From Trichinella spiralis (Eukaryota > Nematoda > Enoplea > Trichinellida > Trichinellidae): a stretch of DNA of 34,803 bases. Below are positions 23,296 to 33,828 of this stretch, piece by piece. Below the pieces are notes generated by a model. The model made no database searches and had not been told where the DNA came from. It saw nothing but the letters and a program-made list of their open reading frames with translations. The translations under genes were made by a program, and so were the position numbers. The first letter of the stretch is position 1. Each line of letters starts with the position of its first letter. Where the stretch lies: the NCBI GenBank assembly GCA_000181795.3, contig CM012953.1, forward strand, positions 1,637,029 through 1,671,831, read 5' to 3'.

Positions 23296-25354
23296 TGTAA
23301 CCGCCTTCGCCGGACGGCGACGTCGTCTTTCCCAGGTCTGACCAATGCGAGTCGCGAGCCTAACCCCTGCCGCGGAAGAGAATGGTCAACGACGCCGCCA
23401 GCGACTACGACCCAGCTTTAGAGAAACGACCTGCGGAACGCCGTGGGATAGAATATCACAGATCTAGAGGCTGATTTGCCGCCACCCGTCTTCGGATCGT
23501 TACAATGGCGGCCTGACCAGGAAATAGAAACGTCGAACGAACGGAAATAGAAACGAACGCTTTCTGTTGCCTGCGCCACGGCCTTCTGTTCATAGATGGG
23601 CATCACAAAGTATCTCGAGAAGCTGGAAAACTTCTTCTGCGCCAGTGGGGTATCGACATCAAACTGACACTACTTGCTGAGTTATCCTATCCGGCGTGAG
23701 CTCTACCCTGTGGGATAAGCGAGGTAAAACTGCTTCGAGGAGTTGCAGAGGCTGCTGCAAAGCGCCTACGGCCTGGAGGAGTCGACGGGGAGGTTGATAA
23801 AGCGATTCCACGCCTTGCGTCAACGTTAAGGCCAGACCATCCAGCTATACGCCCAAGAGATGGCAGAGCTGTGTCGCAGGGTGGCTGTGTCGTGTCAGAA
23901 GGTGGCGCGGTTTGTCGGTGAAATAGCGCCGAGGGAAGTGTATCATGCGATTTGGCTGCAGGAACCACTAACCTTCGTCGAAGCTCAGAAGCTGGCCAGC
24001 GGGTCATTCAGGTGGAAAAAGATTTCCATGAGCGCCGACAGCCGCGTGCGGGCGTTAAGAAGCTGGAGAAGACAGAGGCGGCCCAGCCTATCAGCGCCTT
24101 GTTTTGAGAGTTGGGCAACCTTGTCAAGAAAATGGAACAACTGGAGCGTCTGCAACATCCAGCAGGAGAGCCGGATGCTTCAATTATGGCAGTTTGGACC
24201 ACCTCAGTCGCCGCTGTCCAAATAAAAGACAACGAGGCCACAGACAGCCTACAGGCGCGCAGAACGTCAGATCTGGAGATTGTCAGGTGCTGGCCATATC
24301 CGGACTGCGAGGTGGAAGCGCACTGATCAGAGGCTGGGCTGCGAGCATAATCCCTGCCGTTGAAGACAAAGGTCAACGACGCAGCCGTAGACGACAACTA
24401 ACGGCAGCAGAGAACAAAGGATAAGGACGCACCCACTGATGGTGGCCTGATGGGGCAGCGGATCAAACCCGCTGATGAAACAATCGATGCTATCTTAAAG
24501 AGTCACAAGACAGAGGCTGTCAACAAGACAATACCAGATCAAACATCAGTCTGACCCTCGGTGCCACCTGAGACGAGAGCCTGACTATAAGTATGAGTGG
24601 CGGAGACCTGCGGCCAGGTAAAAGGGCGAGACCGTGGTAAAAACGAGTGGTCATGTCGAGATGTCATAGATCAGTCTGTAAAATGGAATTCAATCGGTTC
24701 GAATAATCTGTCGTCAGGTTCTTCTGATCGTCAAGTATCAGAGCGGCAATTTTGAGACTCAACGCGTTCAAAATCGTTCACCGCTTTAAGTGTTAGATCA
24801 AGTAGTTCCAATCCACACTACTTCAACGTCTGTGTTGAATATCAGCCTTTTCCTTTCAACTGATACCGATCTAATCAATCTTATCAGATTCTCGTGGTTC
24901 CTGTTTTCCCACACAGTATCCACACTGTATACAGGAATCAAGCAAGATCCGTCTTCACGTGGACTCCTTGGGTCAAGCAAGAAGTACACAATCGTCTTTG
25001 CTTACGTAATTCCTTACGCAAACAGTAGATTCAAACGAACGTATAATTATACCTTCGTTTCCGTACACGGTAACTGTATCGACAGTAACAATCACACTCA
25101 ATCAACAACAATCGGTGGAATCAAATCTTTACTAACGTCCTAATTTCAAGCAAATCAATCAATCTATGACAAGTTCTTGTTGCATACGGTAATCTTACAG
25201 TAAGAATATGTGATAATTAAGCTACACATTGTTTTCACTGTTCTTAACACAGTCGCGAATGTGGGACTGAAAGGAACAATCTGCCTAAGGCCGTGTGACG
25301 GGATACCACAGATCGCGAGGCTGATTCGCTGGCATCCGTCAGCGGATTGTTACA
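23296..25354 (+). mobile_element. LTR-gag-LTR element, Ty3/gypsy type, no visible pol
   Basis: The left LTR (23296-23504, 209 bp) starts TGTAACCGCC, ends GATCGTTACA and is followed after one base by TGGCGGCCTGACC, a plausible primer-binding site. A gag-like region follows (about 23596-24280) with a capsid-like stretch (IQLYAQEMAELCRR) and a zinc-knuckle-like region. Sequence resembling the middle of the LTR recurs at about 24297-24400, and the LTR end recurs at 25260-25354 (GGATTGTTACA). The two parts are separated by about 840 bp of other DNA. The element is flanked by a 4-bp target duplication, CTAT (23292-23295 and 25355-25358). Protease, RT and integrase are not seen. It is a fossil with several breaks. 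Confidence 0.65.
24430..25260. other. Unassigned sequence inside the right LTR region
   Basis: This interrupts the LTR-like parts at 24297-24400 and 25260-25354. It includes a 117-codon plus-strand ORF (about 24790-25143) with no ATG start and no recognised domain. It may be a nested insertion of another element, but I found no clear terminal repeats. Confidence 0.4.
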
Positions 25355-25358
25355 CTAT

Positions 25359-25963
25359 CTCTCTCTGTTAACAGATATGTTAGTTCTTGTATTTATTCGA
25401 TGTCAGCAAAATAATCGCGACCGTGGACAACAGGTTTACGCAGGCGCGAAGATAGTCGCGTTAATTCTGAAACTCAGGCTGCTCCATCAGCCACGGCAGA
25501 CGGTTCGTTACATGGTCAAGCATCAACAAAAATCAAGCGCATGCATGCTTTTTCGTGTTGTAAACTTGAACAATAAATCCCTATCTAGAACATTTTGTTT
25601 TTCCTGCTGAGCATTTGCTAGATCTTGAGTCGCCGCTGACGTTCATACATACAAGCTACTGCTTGAGCATCAGAGGTTGTTCCGCAAGAATTGCTGGAGC
25701 AGATTCTTTAAACATCAGTTCACTGTGGCATTTAAATGAATGTTGGAGCATAAATTAAATCCAGTCTACTTTTGCAAAATTTTGTTTACAATACAAATTA
25801 TAGAAGGAAATCTCAATGATTACGCAATGTTCCAGTGGATTACGTACAAGTTTTCGTGTATATTTAAAGTGTGAAATATATGTAATAAAATTATGTTTTT
25901 GAAACAATAAAATCATATTTTATAAAAATATTGCAATACAAGAAAATTCAATGTTTATAGCAT
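25359..25963. other. Spacer, nothing recognised
   Basis: About 600 bases with no ORF or repeat that I can assign. The second half is AT-rich with A and T runs. Confidence 0.5.
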
Positions 25964-26069
25964 TGTAACAAGCCGCTCTCAGGGAGGCTCGTTCGTCACC
26001 CCAATCGTACTACTGTCACCATCATCGCTAGTCGACGACGCGCCGGTTCGCGCTTTGTCGGTAACATTC
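25964..26069. repeat. LTR-like fragment flanking the large Ty3/gypsy element
   Basis: It starts TGTAACAAGCCGC, like several LTRs here. It contains a 27-bp motif (25999-26025, CCCCAATC then TACTACTGTC) that recurs with one mismatch at 26782-26808 inside the left LTR of the next element. It may be an older LTR that was hit by that element. Confidence 0.4.
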
Positions 26070-26260
26070 TGATGTGTACGCATGAACACATCACGTTATC
26101 TTGGAGTGGCCGCCAGACTGGGTAAACCCCAGACTCCTTTCTCATTACTGCGTGCGAACCTCTGAGAAGCGGAACTTATTTTCCGCTCAAAGCTGGCTTC
26201 CCGGCAGAAGATGGACGCGTACCGGACTTACGTGCTGCTACGTTTGACTTTTCAGCTTAT

Positions 26261-26569
26261 TGTAACGGGTCACAAATAATTAGACAAAGAAATCACACAA
26301 TAGTCATAATTGTTATTACGGGTAAATCATTATAGACCACAAGCCGAGGCGCCACCTATCGACAAGGAAAAAACTCTACGGAACACTGATTGGCTAGAAG
26401 CAGATCGGACAAGAAAGGCGGAAGTGAGAATTCGCAGTGAGTAAACAAGATCAGTGTGTTGATCTGGATCGGTGTCGGTGTGCTGTGCTTGTTGAGAAAT
26501 AAACGTTTAACTTTTCTCATTATGACTCGTTTTGATGACGTTAATAAGAAGGAGAAAAAGGGCGCTACA
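26261..26569 (+). mobile_element. Solo LTR nested in the left LTR of the Ty3/gypsy element
   Basis: A 309-bp unit starts TGTAACGGGT and ends GGCGCTACA, with a 4-bp target duplication TTAT on each side (26257-26260 and 26570-26573). It holds an AATAAA near its right part (GAGAAATAAACG), as LTRs do. No internal element is present, so it reads as a solo LTR left by LTR-LTR recombination. It is younger than the element it interrupts. Confidence 0.72.
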
Positions 26570-26892
26570 TTATGATTGCCAAATTCAACAACATCAAGCA
26601 ATCAACCGGTGAGTACAACCACGCAATACTGAGGCTGGTGAAACGTTGCTTCCAGCTTCTGGTGGAGACGTCCACTGATTACATCAGAGCCCTGAGGTTG
26701 TGTGGTGGTCTGGGCGTGTTTTCGTTGCTCGAGTTGTACGCAACCGCAAAGGTGTCACGGGCACTCAAGATGCTCTGGTCTCCCCAATCATACTACTGTC
26801 ACCATCATTACTGTACGTTACTGTATTACTTGAATAAAAATATATAATAAAAAGCACTTTGCACAGACATAACAATTGACGACAAGTGCGAG

Positions 26893-27645
26893 ATGAAGGA
26901 TACATTCATTGGTGCTATCAGCCCTTTCGACCTGAAGGTATGTCAGTTTCCGGTTTACATTTCGCGGTTTAAGCAGTTCCTGATGGTGAATGGGGTGCTG
27001 GAAAGTAAACGCGCGGCGGTTTTCTTCACCGTCATGGGCGATGAGCATTTTCAACTGTTAACGAATCTTGTCGTACTGAAGGATCCTACCACGATGTCGT
27101 TTGACGAATGCGTCAGTGTGTTGACGGATCACTTCCAGCCACGTTAGAAGTTGTGGAGCGGCAGAAGTTCTTCAACTGCAGAGTGCTGATGACATCGTCA
27201 AATCTTTCGTAGCTAAGCTGAAAAAGTTGTCGTTAAATTGTGCTTTTGATACGCACTTGCCATCGGCGTTGAGTGATCAATTTAATTTGGGCCTGCATGG
27301 TGACGTCATAAAACGACGGTTATTTTTGCAACCTGATATGACATTTGAAAAGGCAGTTCAATTGGCCCAGCAGATGGAAGCTGCTGATCAAGAGATGGCG
27401 GCATGGCGGCCAACAGTTGAAGAAGCGCCTGCTGACCAGTCGCCTGCTACAGTACATCAGACCCAAAGCAGCGTTCAGAGAAGGGTGAAGCAAACGCAGA
27501 GAGCGCCCGCTCAGACGGGCAGATATAAGAAGTCTGGATGCCACTGTTGTAGCAAGCTGGATCATTGGGCATCGGGCTGCCCCCACAAGAATGACAGATG
27601 TCGACTGTGTGGACGTGTTGAACATTGGAAAAGAATGCGTTGATC
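26893..27645 (+). pseudogene. Fossil gag region of the Ty3/gypsy element
   Basis: A capsid-like part (VCQFPVYISRFKQFL, later FNLGLHGDVIKRRLF and FEKAVQLAQQME) is followed by a basic stretch. Two zinc-knuckle-like motifs come last: CHCCSKLDHWASGC and CRLCGRVEHWKR. This is the usual layout of nematode Ty3/gypsy gag. It is a broken fossil. Confidence 0.8.
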
Positions 27646-27670
27646 CCGCGAAGTCTAGTCGATTTTTAAT

Positions 27671-30160
27671 GTGCCATCTAAATGTGTACCAGCAATGTTA
27701 TTGCATGTGGAAATGAATAAGGTGCCAGTCACAATGGATCTGGACACTGGAGCTCCTTGCAGTATTACTGAAGAAGAAACCTGGATGATGCTTCGTCGTC
27801 CGACGTTGCGTCTGACGGTTGTCACATTACAAGTGTACGGAACTGGTCAGAAACTACGCACTCTCTGCTCTAGTCGAGTGGAAATGCAGTTGAATGGGCA
27901 TAAGGAGAAGGTGGACGTGTTTGTTATTCAGGCACCCGGCTACCCATGTTTATTTGGCCGTGATTTATTGGAGAAGTTTCTCGTGGATTGGAAAGCGCTT
28001 AAAACGATGGCAACAACAACAACAACAATGAAACCCCTAGCGATCAATGCCCTGTCACTGACAGAGGTGAAGGGAAAGTTTCTGAAATTAGGCCGTGCTA
28101 CGACGGCGAAAGCTCACTTGGAGTTGCGTCCAGATGCCCGATCAAAGTTTATGAAACCGCGCAGTGTGCCATTCGCGCTGAAAGCTAAAATTGAAAATGA
28201 TTTACAACGGTTGGTGGATATGGGCGTTTTACAGCCGATTACAAGGTCAGAATGGGCCAGTCTGATAGTACCTGTGCTGAAATCAGATGGACAGTCAGGA
28301 TATGCGGTGATTTATGACTCACAGTTAACGCAGCTATTCAGGCAGATTGGTACCCGCTACCATCGAACAAAGACTTTTTTGCAACCCTGAGTGGTGGAAC
28401 TGTGTTCTCCAGATTGGATTTGTCAGATGCGTATCTGAAAATTGAAATGGAAGAGACTGCCAAAAAGTGCTTGGTAATCAACACGCACAAAGGTCTGTTC
28501 CAGTACAACACACTTCCCTTTGGAGTAAGCTGTGCGCAGGCTCTTTTCCAGCATACTATGGAGCGTATCACGGCTGGACTGGAAGGCATGAACTGCTATT
28601 TGGATGATATTACTGTTTTTGGAAGTTCAACGAAGGAGCATGACGAGAGATTGTTCAATCTATTGAAACGCCTATATGCGGAATGTTTTCGACTAAAAGC
28701 GTCGAAGTGAGCAATCAGCCAGCATGAGTTAGAGTATCTGGGGCATGTCGTGCAAGAACAGAAGTAATTTTAAAGGCACTGAAGCCATTAGATGCTACAA
28801 CGCTACGTAGTTTGCTTGGGATGGTTAACTACTATCACATCCATTGTTTACCCATTATATGCCTTGCTGTATGAGAATGTCGTATGGTCGTGGAAACCAG
28901 CTTGTGATAAAGCATGGAAAGCGTTGCGTACCGCCCTCATATCTCTGGATGTGCTTATGCATTATAACTCTGAGTTACCCGTTCGTTTGGAGTGTGATGC
29001 TTGCGGATATGGAATCGGAGCAGGGCTATCACACATCCTTCCACATGGTAGCCACCACTCAATAGTGTTCTCGTCGAAAACATTGTCGAAAGCGGAAAAG
29101 AACTATTCACAAATTGAATGCAAAGCCCTGACACCGGTTTTTGATGTTCAAAAATTTCATCGCTATCTGTTCCGCAGAAAATTCACGCTAGTGACGGATT
29201 ACAAGCCGTTATTGTTAGACTTCGGACGAAAGGACACATTACGTCCGTAAGTGCATCATGCTTGCACAGATTGTCAGTATTGTCTGCATATGAATTCGAT
29301 TTGATGTTCAGACCGAACGAACACCATGCCAACGCAGACTATTTATCCCGGAACCCGATCCACGTGATCGAAGACGAGTGCTTGCAGGATGCTACCCCCA
29401 CGGTAGTTGTGTCCATTGCTTTCCTGGATGAACGAAGAGGTTCGTGAGCAAACAAAACAAGACATGGCAATGTCATATATTTGGTGGCCACGCTTGGATG
29501 AGGACGTGGAACTGTTGGCCAAGACGTGCACCACATGTGAGGTTAATCAAGCTGATCCGGAAAGGTATCTGGTACATCCATGGGTTATACCTGAAAAGCC
29601 CTGGCAGCGATTGCATATGGACTTTTGTGGACCAATGTTCAACCGCATATGGCTGGTTTTCATCGACACCATGACAAAGTGGCCGGGGATAGTGTGCTTC
29701 AAAAACTATCTGACGGAAGGAATGTTGGTATAAGCACTACAGGCAATATTCACACGTTTTGTGTATCCTGAAGAGATTGTGACGGATAATGGATCAAGTT
29801 TCACTTCTGCATTATTTTTGCATTTCTGCAGTTCCTTTAGAATACGCAAAAGATTGACGGCCCCGTATCATCCAGCAACGAACGGCGAAGCAGAGCGTTT
29901 TGTTGGAACTTTCAATGAAGCTATGAAGAAGTGCTCACAGCTGAGACAGCTTCATCAGGAAGTACAGCGATTCTTCCTCACGTACCGTACGGCACAACAC
30001 CTGAGAACGTATGCATCACTATCAGAATTGCTGATGTCTAGGAAAATACGGACGCAATGGGACCTGCTGAAACCTGACACCGTGAAGAAAGAGAAGACGA
30101 CAGGAGAAAAGGTGGATCATCAGAAAAATGAGTCATACAGACTTCATGATAAGGTGTGAG
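27671..30160 (+). pseudogene. Fossil pol region: protease, RT, RNase H, integrase
   Basis: The domains in order are as follows. Aspartic protease is at about 27720-27970 (MDLDTGAPCSIT, CLFGRDLL). Reverse transcriptase is at about 28060-28740 (FSRLDLSDAYLKI, LPFGVSCA, and the catalytic YLDD). RNase H is at about 28960-29220 (LECDACGYGIGA, QIECKAL, TDYKPLL). Integrase is at about 29280-30160 (HMDFCGPMF, VTDNGSSF, APYHPATNGEAERF). This order is diagnostic for Ty3/gypsy. The coding region is broken in several places and not expected to be active. Confidence 0.9.
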
Positions 30161-30453
30161 CGAGAGATTTTCGCACTAACTAGCGACGATGACCCAGCGT
30201 CGAAGTTGTGAAAGTGTTTGGACCAAGACATTTCATAGTAAAGACAGAGGCGGGCCTTTGGACGAGGCACTTGGACCAACTCTGACGACGCTATGAGGAG
30301 GAGAAAGTTTCCGCAGAGCAACTGACATTACCATCAGATCATAATACAGTTCCGTCAAGCCACACCAATATCCCCGGGACCTTTGTCATTCACAACGAAG
30401 CCATCAGGTTCCAAAAGATACAGTGAGTGATTTTCAAAGCAAAGCAGGAGCAA

Positions 30454-30568
30454 TGATGTGTATGCATGAACACATCACATTATTGGTTCTTGATTAGCAC
30501 GTTACTGTACGTTACTGTATTACTTGGATGAGAATATGTAATAAAGAGCACCTTGCACGGCCATAACA
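30454..30568 (+). repeat. Right LTR of the Ty3/gypsy element
   Basis: It starts TGATGTGTATGC and ends GGCCATAACA, with TAATAAAG as a poly(A) signal near its end. It pairs with two separated parts of the left LTR: about the first 30 bases and the last 67. It is unusually short. Confidence 0.8.
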
Positions 30569-30573
30569 CATTC

Positions 30574-31070
30574 TCACATTCATATAACAGATCAAGAGTG
30601 GAATATTTATTAACAAATCTGAACAAGGGCTGCTACTGATTCGTCACAGTAAATTTCAAAAACCAGCAACTGCTATCGCTCCACTTGATGCCAACAACCA
30701 TACTACCATAATCCTTTCCTGATCTTCAAGTGTCCATGTGTTTACGGTAGTTTCATTGCTCCTTTTCCCCTTCATCGTCTAAACCAGTGTTTCTCTTCAG
30801 AGGGCGTAGGAAGATTCCAGGGGAGGCGTGGGTAGTATAAATTTTTAGTTCTGCAGAGGTGTTCCAACTTCGAGCTAAATTTTTACCGCCTTTTCTTTCT
30901 GGACATCTTACTTTAAGCTTAACAGCTTCAGTTGTGCACAATTTATCATTTTCTTTGAACTAAAATCGCCTTTAAGAATTCACTTGAGGTAATGAGAGAT
31001 GTGAATAATTGCTGACAGAGGCCTATGCACCATATCATAAACTGACAGAACAAAGCTGTATGTTGTCTAA
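30574..31070. other. Spacer with a possible hAT-like terminus
   Basis: No gene is seen. CAGTGTTTCTCTTCAGAGGG at about 30784 resembles the terminal repeat of some hAT transposons (CAGTGTTTCTC). A minus-strand ORF of 62 codons runs inward from it with no recognised domain. I found no matching opposite end, so this is weak. Confidence 0.25.
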
Positions 31071-31316
31071 ATGGAGGAAACAAGCAAGGCAGTAAAAAAT
31101 CCGCCTGAAGTGGATCATCACATTTTGTCTACCTTTCCTTCATTCACCATCGCGGCAACACCAACTTTTGTTGCTATATGTGTGTATATTTTCTGTGTAG
31201 TTATTTCATTTAGTCTGACATATCTTGCAGATACTTTTGAAGCACAGAATTTACCTAATTGTAACTGGAAAATAGAAACTGTAAAGAGCAAACACGAATG
31301 CTATACTTCACTATGA
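31071..31316 (+). CDS. Small ORF with one predicted membrane segment, unrecognised
   Basis: An 81-codon ORF with a true ATG start. The N-terminal 27 residues are polar (MEETSKAVKNPPEVDHH). A hydrophobic segment follows at about residues 35-56 (VAICVYIFCVVISFSLTYLA), then a polar tail with two Cys. It could be a small single-pass membrane protein or the first exon of something longer: possible acceptor-like TAG and CAG sites lie inside it. I know no homologue. Its place between a retroelement and a MITE lowers confidence. Confidence 0.3.
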   Translation: MEETSKAVKNPPEVDHHILSTFPSFTIAATPTFVAICVYIFCVVISFSLTYLADTFEAQNLPNCNWKIETVKSKHECYTSL

Positions 31317-31476
31317 TATTGTTGAGTGTTTTATTGCAAAAATTTCTTCATGGTTAAAACAAGTTTAATACGGAAAGTTTACATGGTTATCAAAACTCAA
31401 CGAGCTTTCCAGTGATAAGTGCCTCAGCGAATATATGAAAAGAAATATCAAAGCGCAACTTACAAGCCTAGAAGAG

Positions 31477-31764
31477 GGGTGGTTTTACTCGGTCCCGCTT
31501 TTCTCTCATTGGTCTTTGCCCACGCTATTTTATTAGACCGTCAAATCTTTGTCGTATTGGTTTTCATTTTATTTGGCCGTGAAGTCTTTGTCATATTGGT
31601 TTTCCTTGTCTAATTGCTCAGTGAAGTCTTTGTCGCATTGGTTTTTTCTGTCTAATTGCTCATTGATTCAAACTCTTCAGTTGTGATTAAGATTTGACGG
31701 TCCAATAAAATAGCGTGGGTAATGACCAATGAGAGAAAAGCGGGACCGAGTAGTACCAAACCCC
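31477..31764. mobile_element. MITE with long terminal inverted repeats, MULE-like
   Basis: The left arm (31477-31549) and right arm (31689-31764) are inverted copies of about 73-76 bp. Both contain ACTCGGTCCCGCTTTTCTCT, then ACGCTATTTTATT and GACCGTCAAATCTT. The ends start GGG and finish CCC. A 9-bp direct repeat, CTAGAAGAG, flanks the unit (31468-31476 and 31765-31773); the exact edge is uncertain by 1-2 bases because of G and C runs. Between the arms is a repeat of about 42 bp (GTGAAGTCTTTGTC, then TTGTCTAATTGCTCA) in two full copies and one partial. There is no coding capacity. Long inverted ends with a 9-bp duplication fit a Mutator-like MITE. Confidence 0.75.
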
Positions 31765-31773
31765 TAGAAGAGG

Positions 31774-32117
31774 AGTTTTTTCTATTTTCTTGATAAAGAA
31801 TCTCAAAACTTGATCCATGAACGTGTGAGAAATCCATTTATAGTTAACGTCGAGCATCTTCTACATGATCTCCACATCATCCACAAGGAGCCAATGAATT
31901 TCAATTCAACAACCTTGCTAACGGTAGCTTCGAAGGTATGCCGTTAGAAAGCTTCTTGGTGAAATCACAAGCTGCATATTAGAAAATAAGTTCACGAAGC
32001 TTACGTATATTAGTTTCCTTTCCCTCAACGTACCTTTGTGAAACGTGATTCTCAAGGATCATGACACTTCAGCACCGTAACAGGCTAAGCGTTGAATGCG
32101 ACTTGGGTTGAAGCGAC
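31774..32117. other. Spacer, nothing recognised
   Basis: About 340 bases between the MITE and copy B of the duplication. There is no ORF of note and no repeat I can assign. Confidence 0.5.
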
Positions 32118-32853
32118 TTCATTTTCTCTCCTTGCGCACTTTCTTCTTTGCGCAAAAACCAAAAAAAAACAAAAACAGTGGAAAAGAAGTGTCATAATTT
32201 ACTTGTTAATGTTACCTTAATTCAAAACTACCATTTTTTTAAAAGAAAATATTTCAAGCCCTGCCCTGTGATTGTTTTTCTCTTTCTCTTTGAAATTAAA
32301 AAAGGAACGTTCTATTTCTTTTACTGCACTTGATTATTTATTAATTATTATTTTATGTTTCTTTCTGTTTTCTTTTTTGTTTTTTGTTTTTCTTTTTTTC
32401 CCCTCTTTCTATCATTTACCGTTTTTTCTTTTAGCACCGTGATAGTTTTTGTTCATTCTTTTTTTGGGTTTTTTGTTAATTAATTAATTAATTAATGATA
32501 TTTTTCATAATTTCAATTATCTGCCGGTAAGTGAACGAAGCTCAACCGAGTGAAAAAATTGTGTGCTTTGTGTGTGGAGGGGGCGGATTACGTACTTCTT
32601 CCTTTTCTTTTCCTTTTTGGAGTATTTCAATCTTTTTCCTCTCTCCATTTTTTCTTTTCAACTTAGTCCAATTGATTATTCTGATGAGTAGTTAGTACTT
32701 TTGGCGCTTTAATGGTTCTGTAATTGTAGAATAGGTTGGAATTTGTTAGTTAAAATTCAGGATCATGTGGCTTGGAAAGAATCGTAGAAAAGAATTCATT
32801 CATTCAGTCATTGTGTCTTTTCGAAAGGATCACCTTTATACAATATATGTATA

Positions 32854-33047
32854 TGTAACAACGTGATGCGCAGGCATGCACGCGACTACCGTACCCGCTA
32901 GCCTCCGGTATGCACGTGATACTCCAGTAGTTCAAGGTCATTATTATTGCTTTGTGCCGTGCTAACGCGTTGCCGTTTTTCCGGGTGTGATTACGAACAG
33001 TTGCGTAATAAAACTTGATATCATGACCGATAGTAAAGAGTGTAACA
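32854..33047 (+). mobile_element. Solo LTR present only in duplication copy B
   Basis: A 194-bp unit starts TGTAACAACGTG and ends GAGTGTAACA, with an AATAAA at 33007-33012. TATA flanks it on both sides (32850-32853 and 33048-33051), a 4-bp target duplication. Copy A has the empty site (around 17756-17770). The ends follow the TG...CA rule. It is a solo LTR, probably Ty3/gypsy type judging from its similar ends to others here. It inserted after the segmental duplication or was lost from copy A. Confidence 0.8.
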
Positions 33048-33828
33048 TATACATGGCAAAAAAATAAGCAGGTTTCAATTACATTCTGTATTTTTGTTTC
33101 CAACCCATTATTTGCATATTTTTTTGGAAAAAATTTCTCCCGTAGGCTTTTTGTTTTTCGTAAGCTGTTTTGAGGTTTCTTTTCAATAGCACACAGTTGA
33201 ACAAAAGTTTATTTTTGTTTTGGCAAAATTATTTTCCCTTTCCTACAGTACTCGTAGATAAACCTGCAGGTCATTTCTAGTTTTTGTTCCCCGTGTGTAC
33301 TGTTCAACATCCGCATCGATAAGATCGTTGATTTTTGTTTAACGTCAAAGAAAGAACCACATTGAAGTTTTTTGATCAATAATATCCAATTCCATTCATT
33401 CTTAACTTGTCTCGTTGTCGATATCTCACCAACCGGTGTGCAGTTGTGCAATTATTGTGGTGCAGCATTGTATGCAACCGGTACTGCCACTGTTTCCCGA
33501 AAATGTTCGTTTTGTTCATGTTTAATTTTGAAATAAAAAGTGCAAAACAACAAGCAATTGAATTTATGAAAAATGTTTGCCTGTTGAACGATGTTGGCTA
33601 ATTGTTGCGTTTTCCAATAATAACATGTTAAACAAAAAAAATTCCACTAAATCATTCAATGCAAGCACATGTTTATTTATATAATTTTACTTCTTCAATT
33701 ATTGTTATTATCATCATCATCATCATCATTATATCAATTGTAATAAACGTAATATAATAAAAGAAATAATGTGAACGAATGAATGAAATTTAAAATTCAT
33801 ATTTGAAGAAATATAATCAGTAAATTGT

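Larger units (their letters stand above)
26070..30568 (+). mobile_element. Ty3/gypsy LTR retrotransposon fossil
   Basis: Both ends start TGATGTGTA and finish CATAACA, and a 5-bp target duplication, CATTC, lies outside them (26065-26069 and 30569-30573). The right LTR is short (30454-30568, 115 bp) and is preceded by a purine-rich stretch. The left LTR spans 26070-26874 and contains a nested solo LTR plus about 380 bp with no partner in the right LTR. Inside, in order, are gag, aspartic protease, reverse transcriptase, RNase H and integrase, the Ty3/gypsy order. The pol resembles the K02A2.6-like class of nematodes. No envelope or chromodomain is seen. The shared parts of the two LTRs differ at about 10 percent of sites, so the insertion is not young. 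It is broken, with roughly half a dozen breaks. Confidence 0.88.

Noticed and set aside
24590-24720. tRNA-like signals: AGTGGCGGAGACC and GGTTCGAATAATC
   Set aside because: The spacing is about 100 bases and no cloverleaf stems can be drawn; the second box lacks the usual trailing CC.
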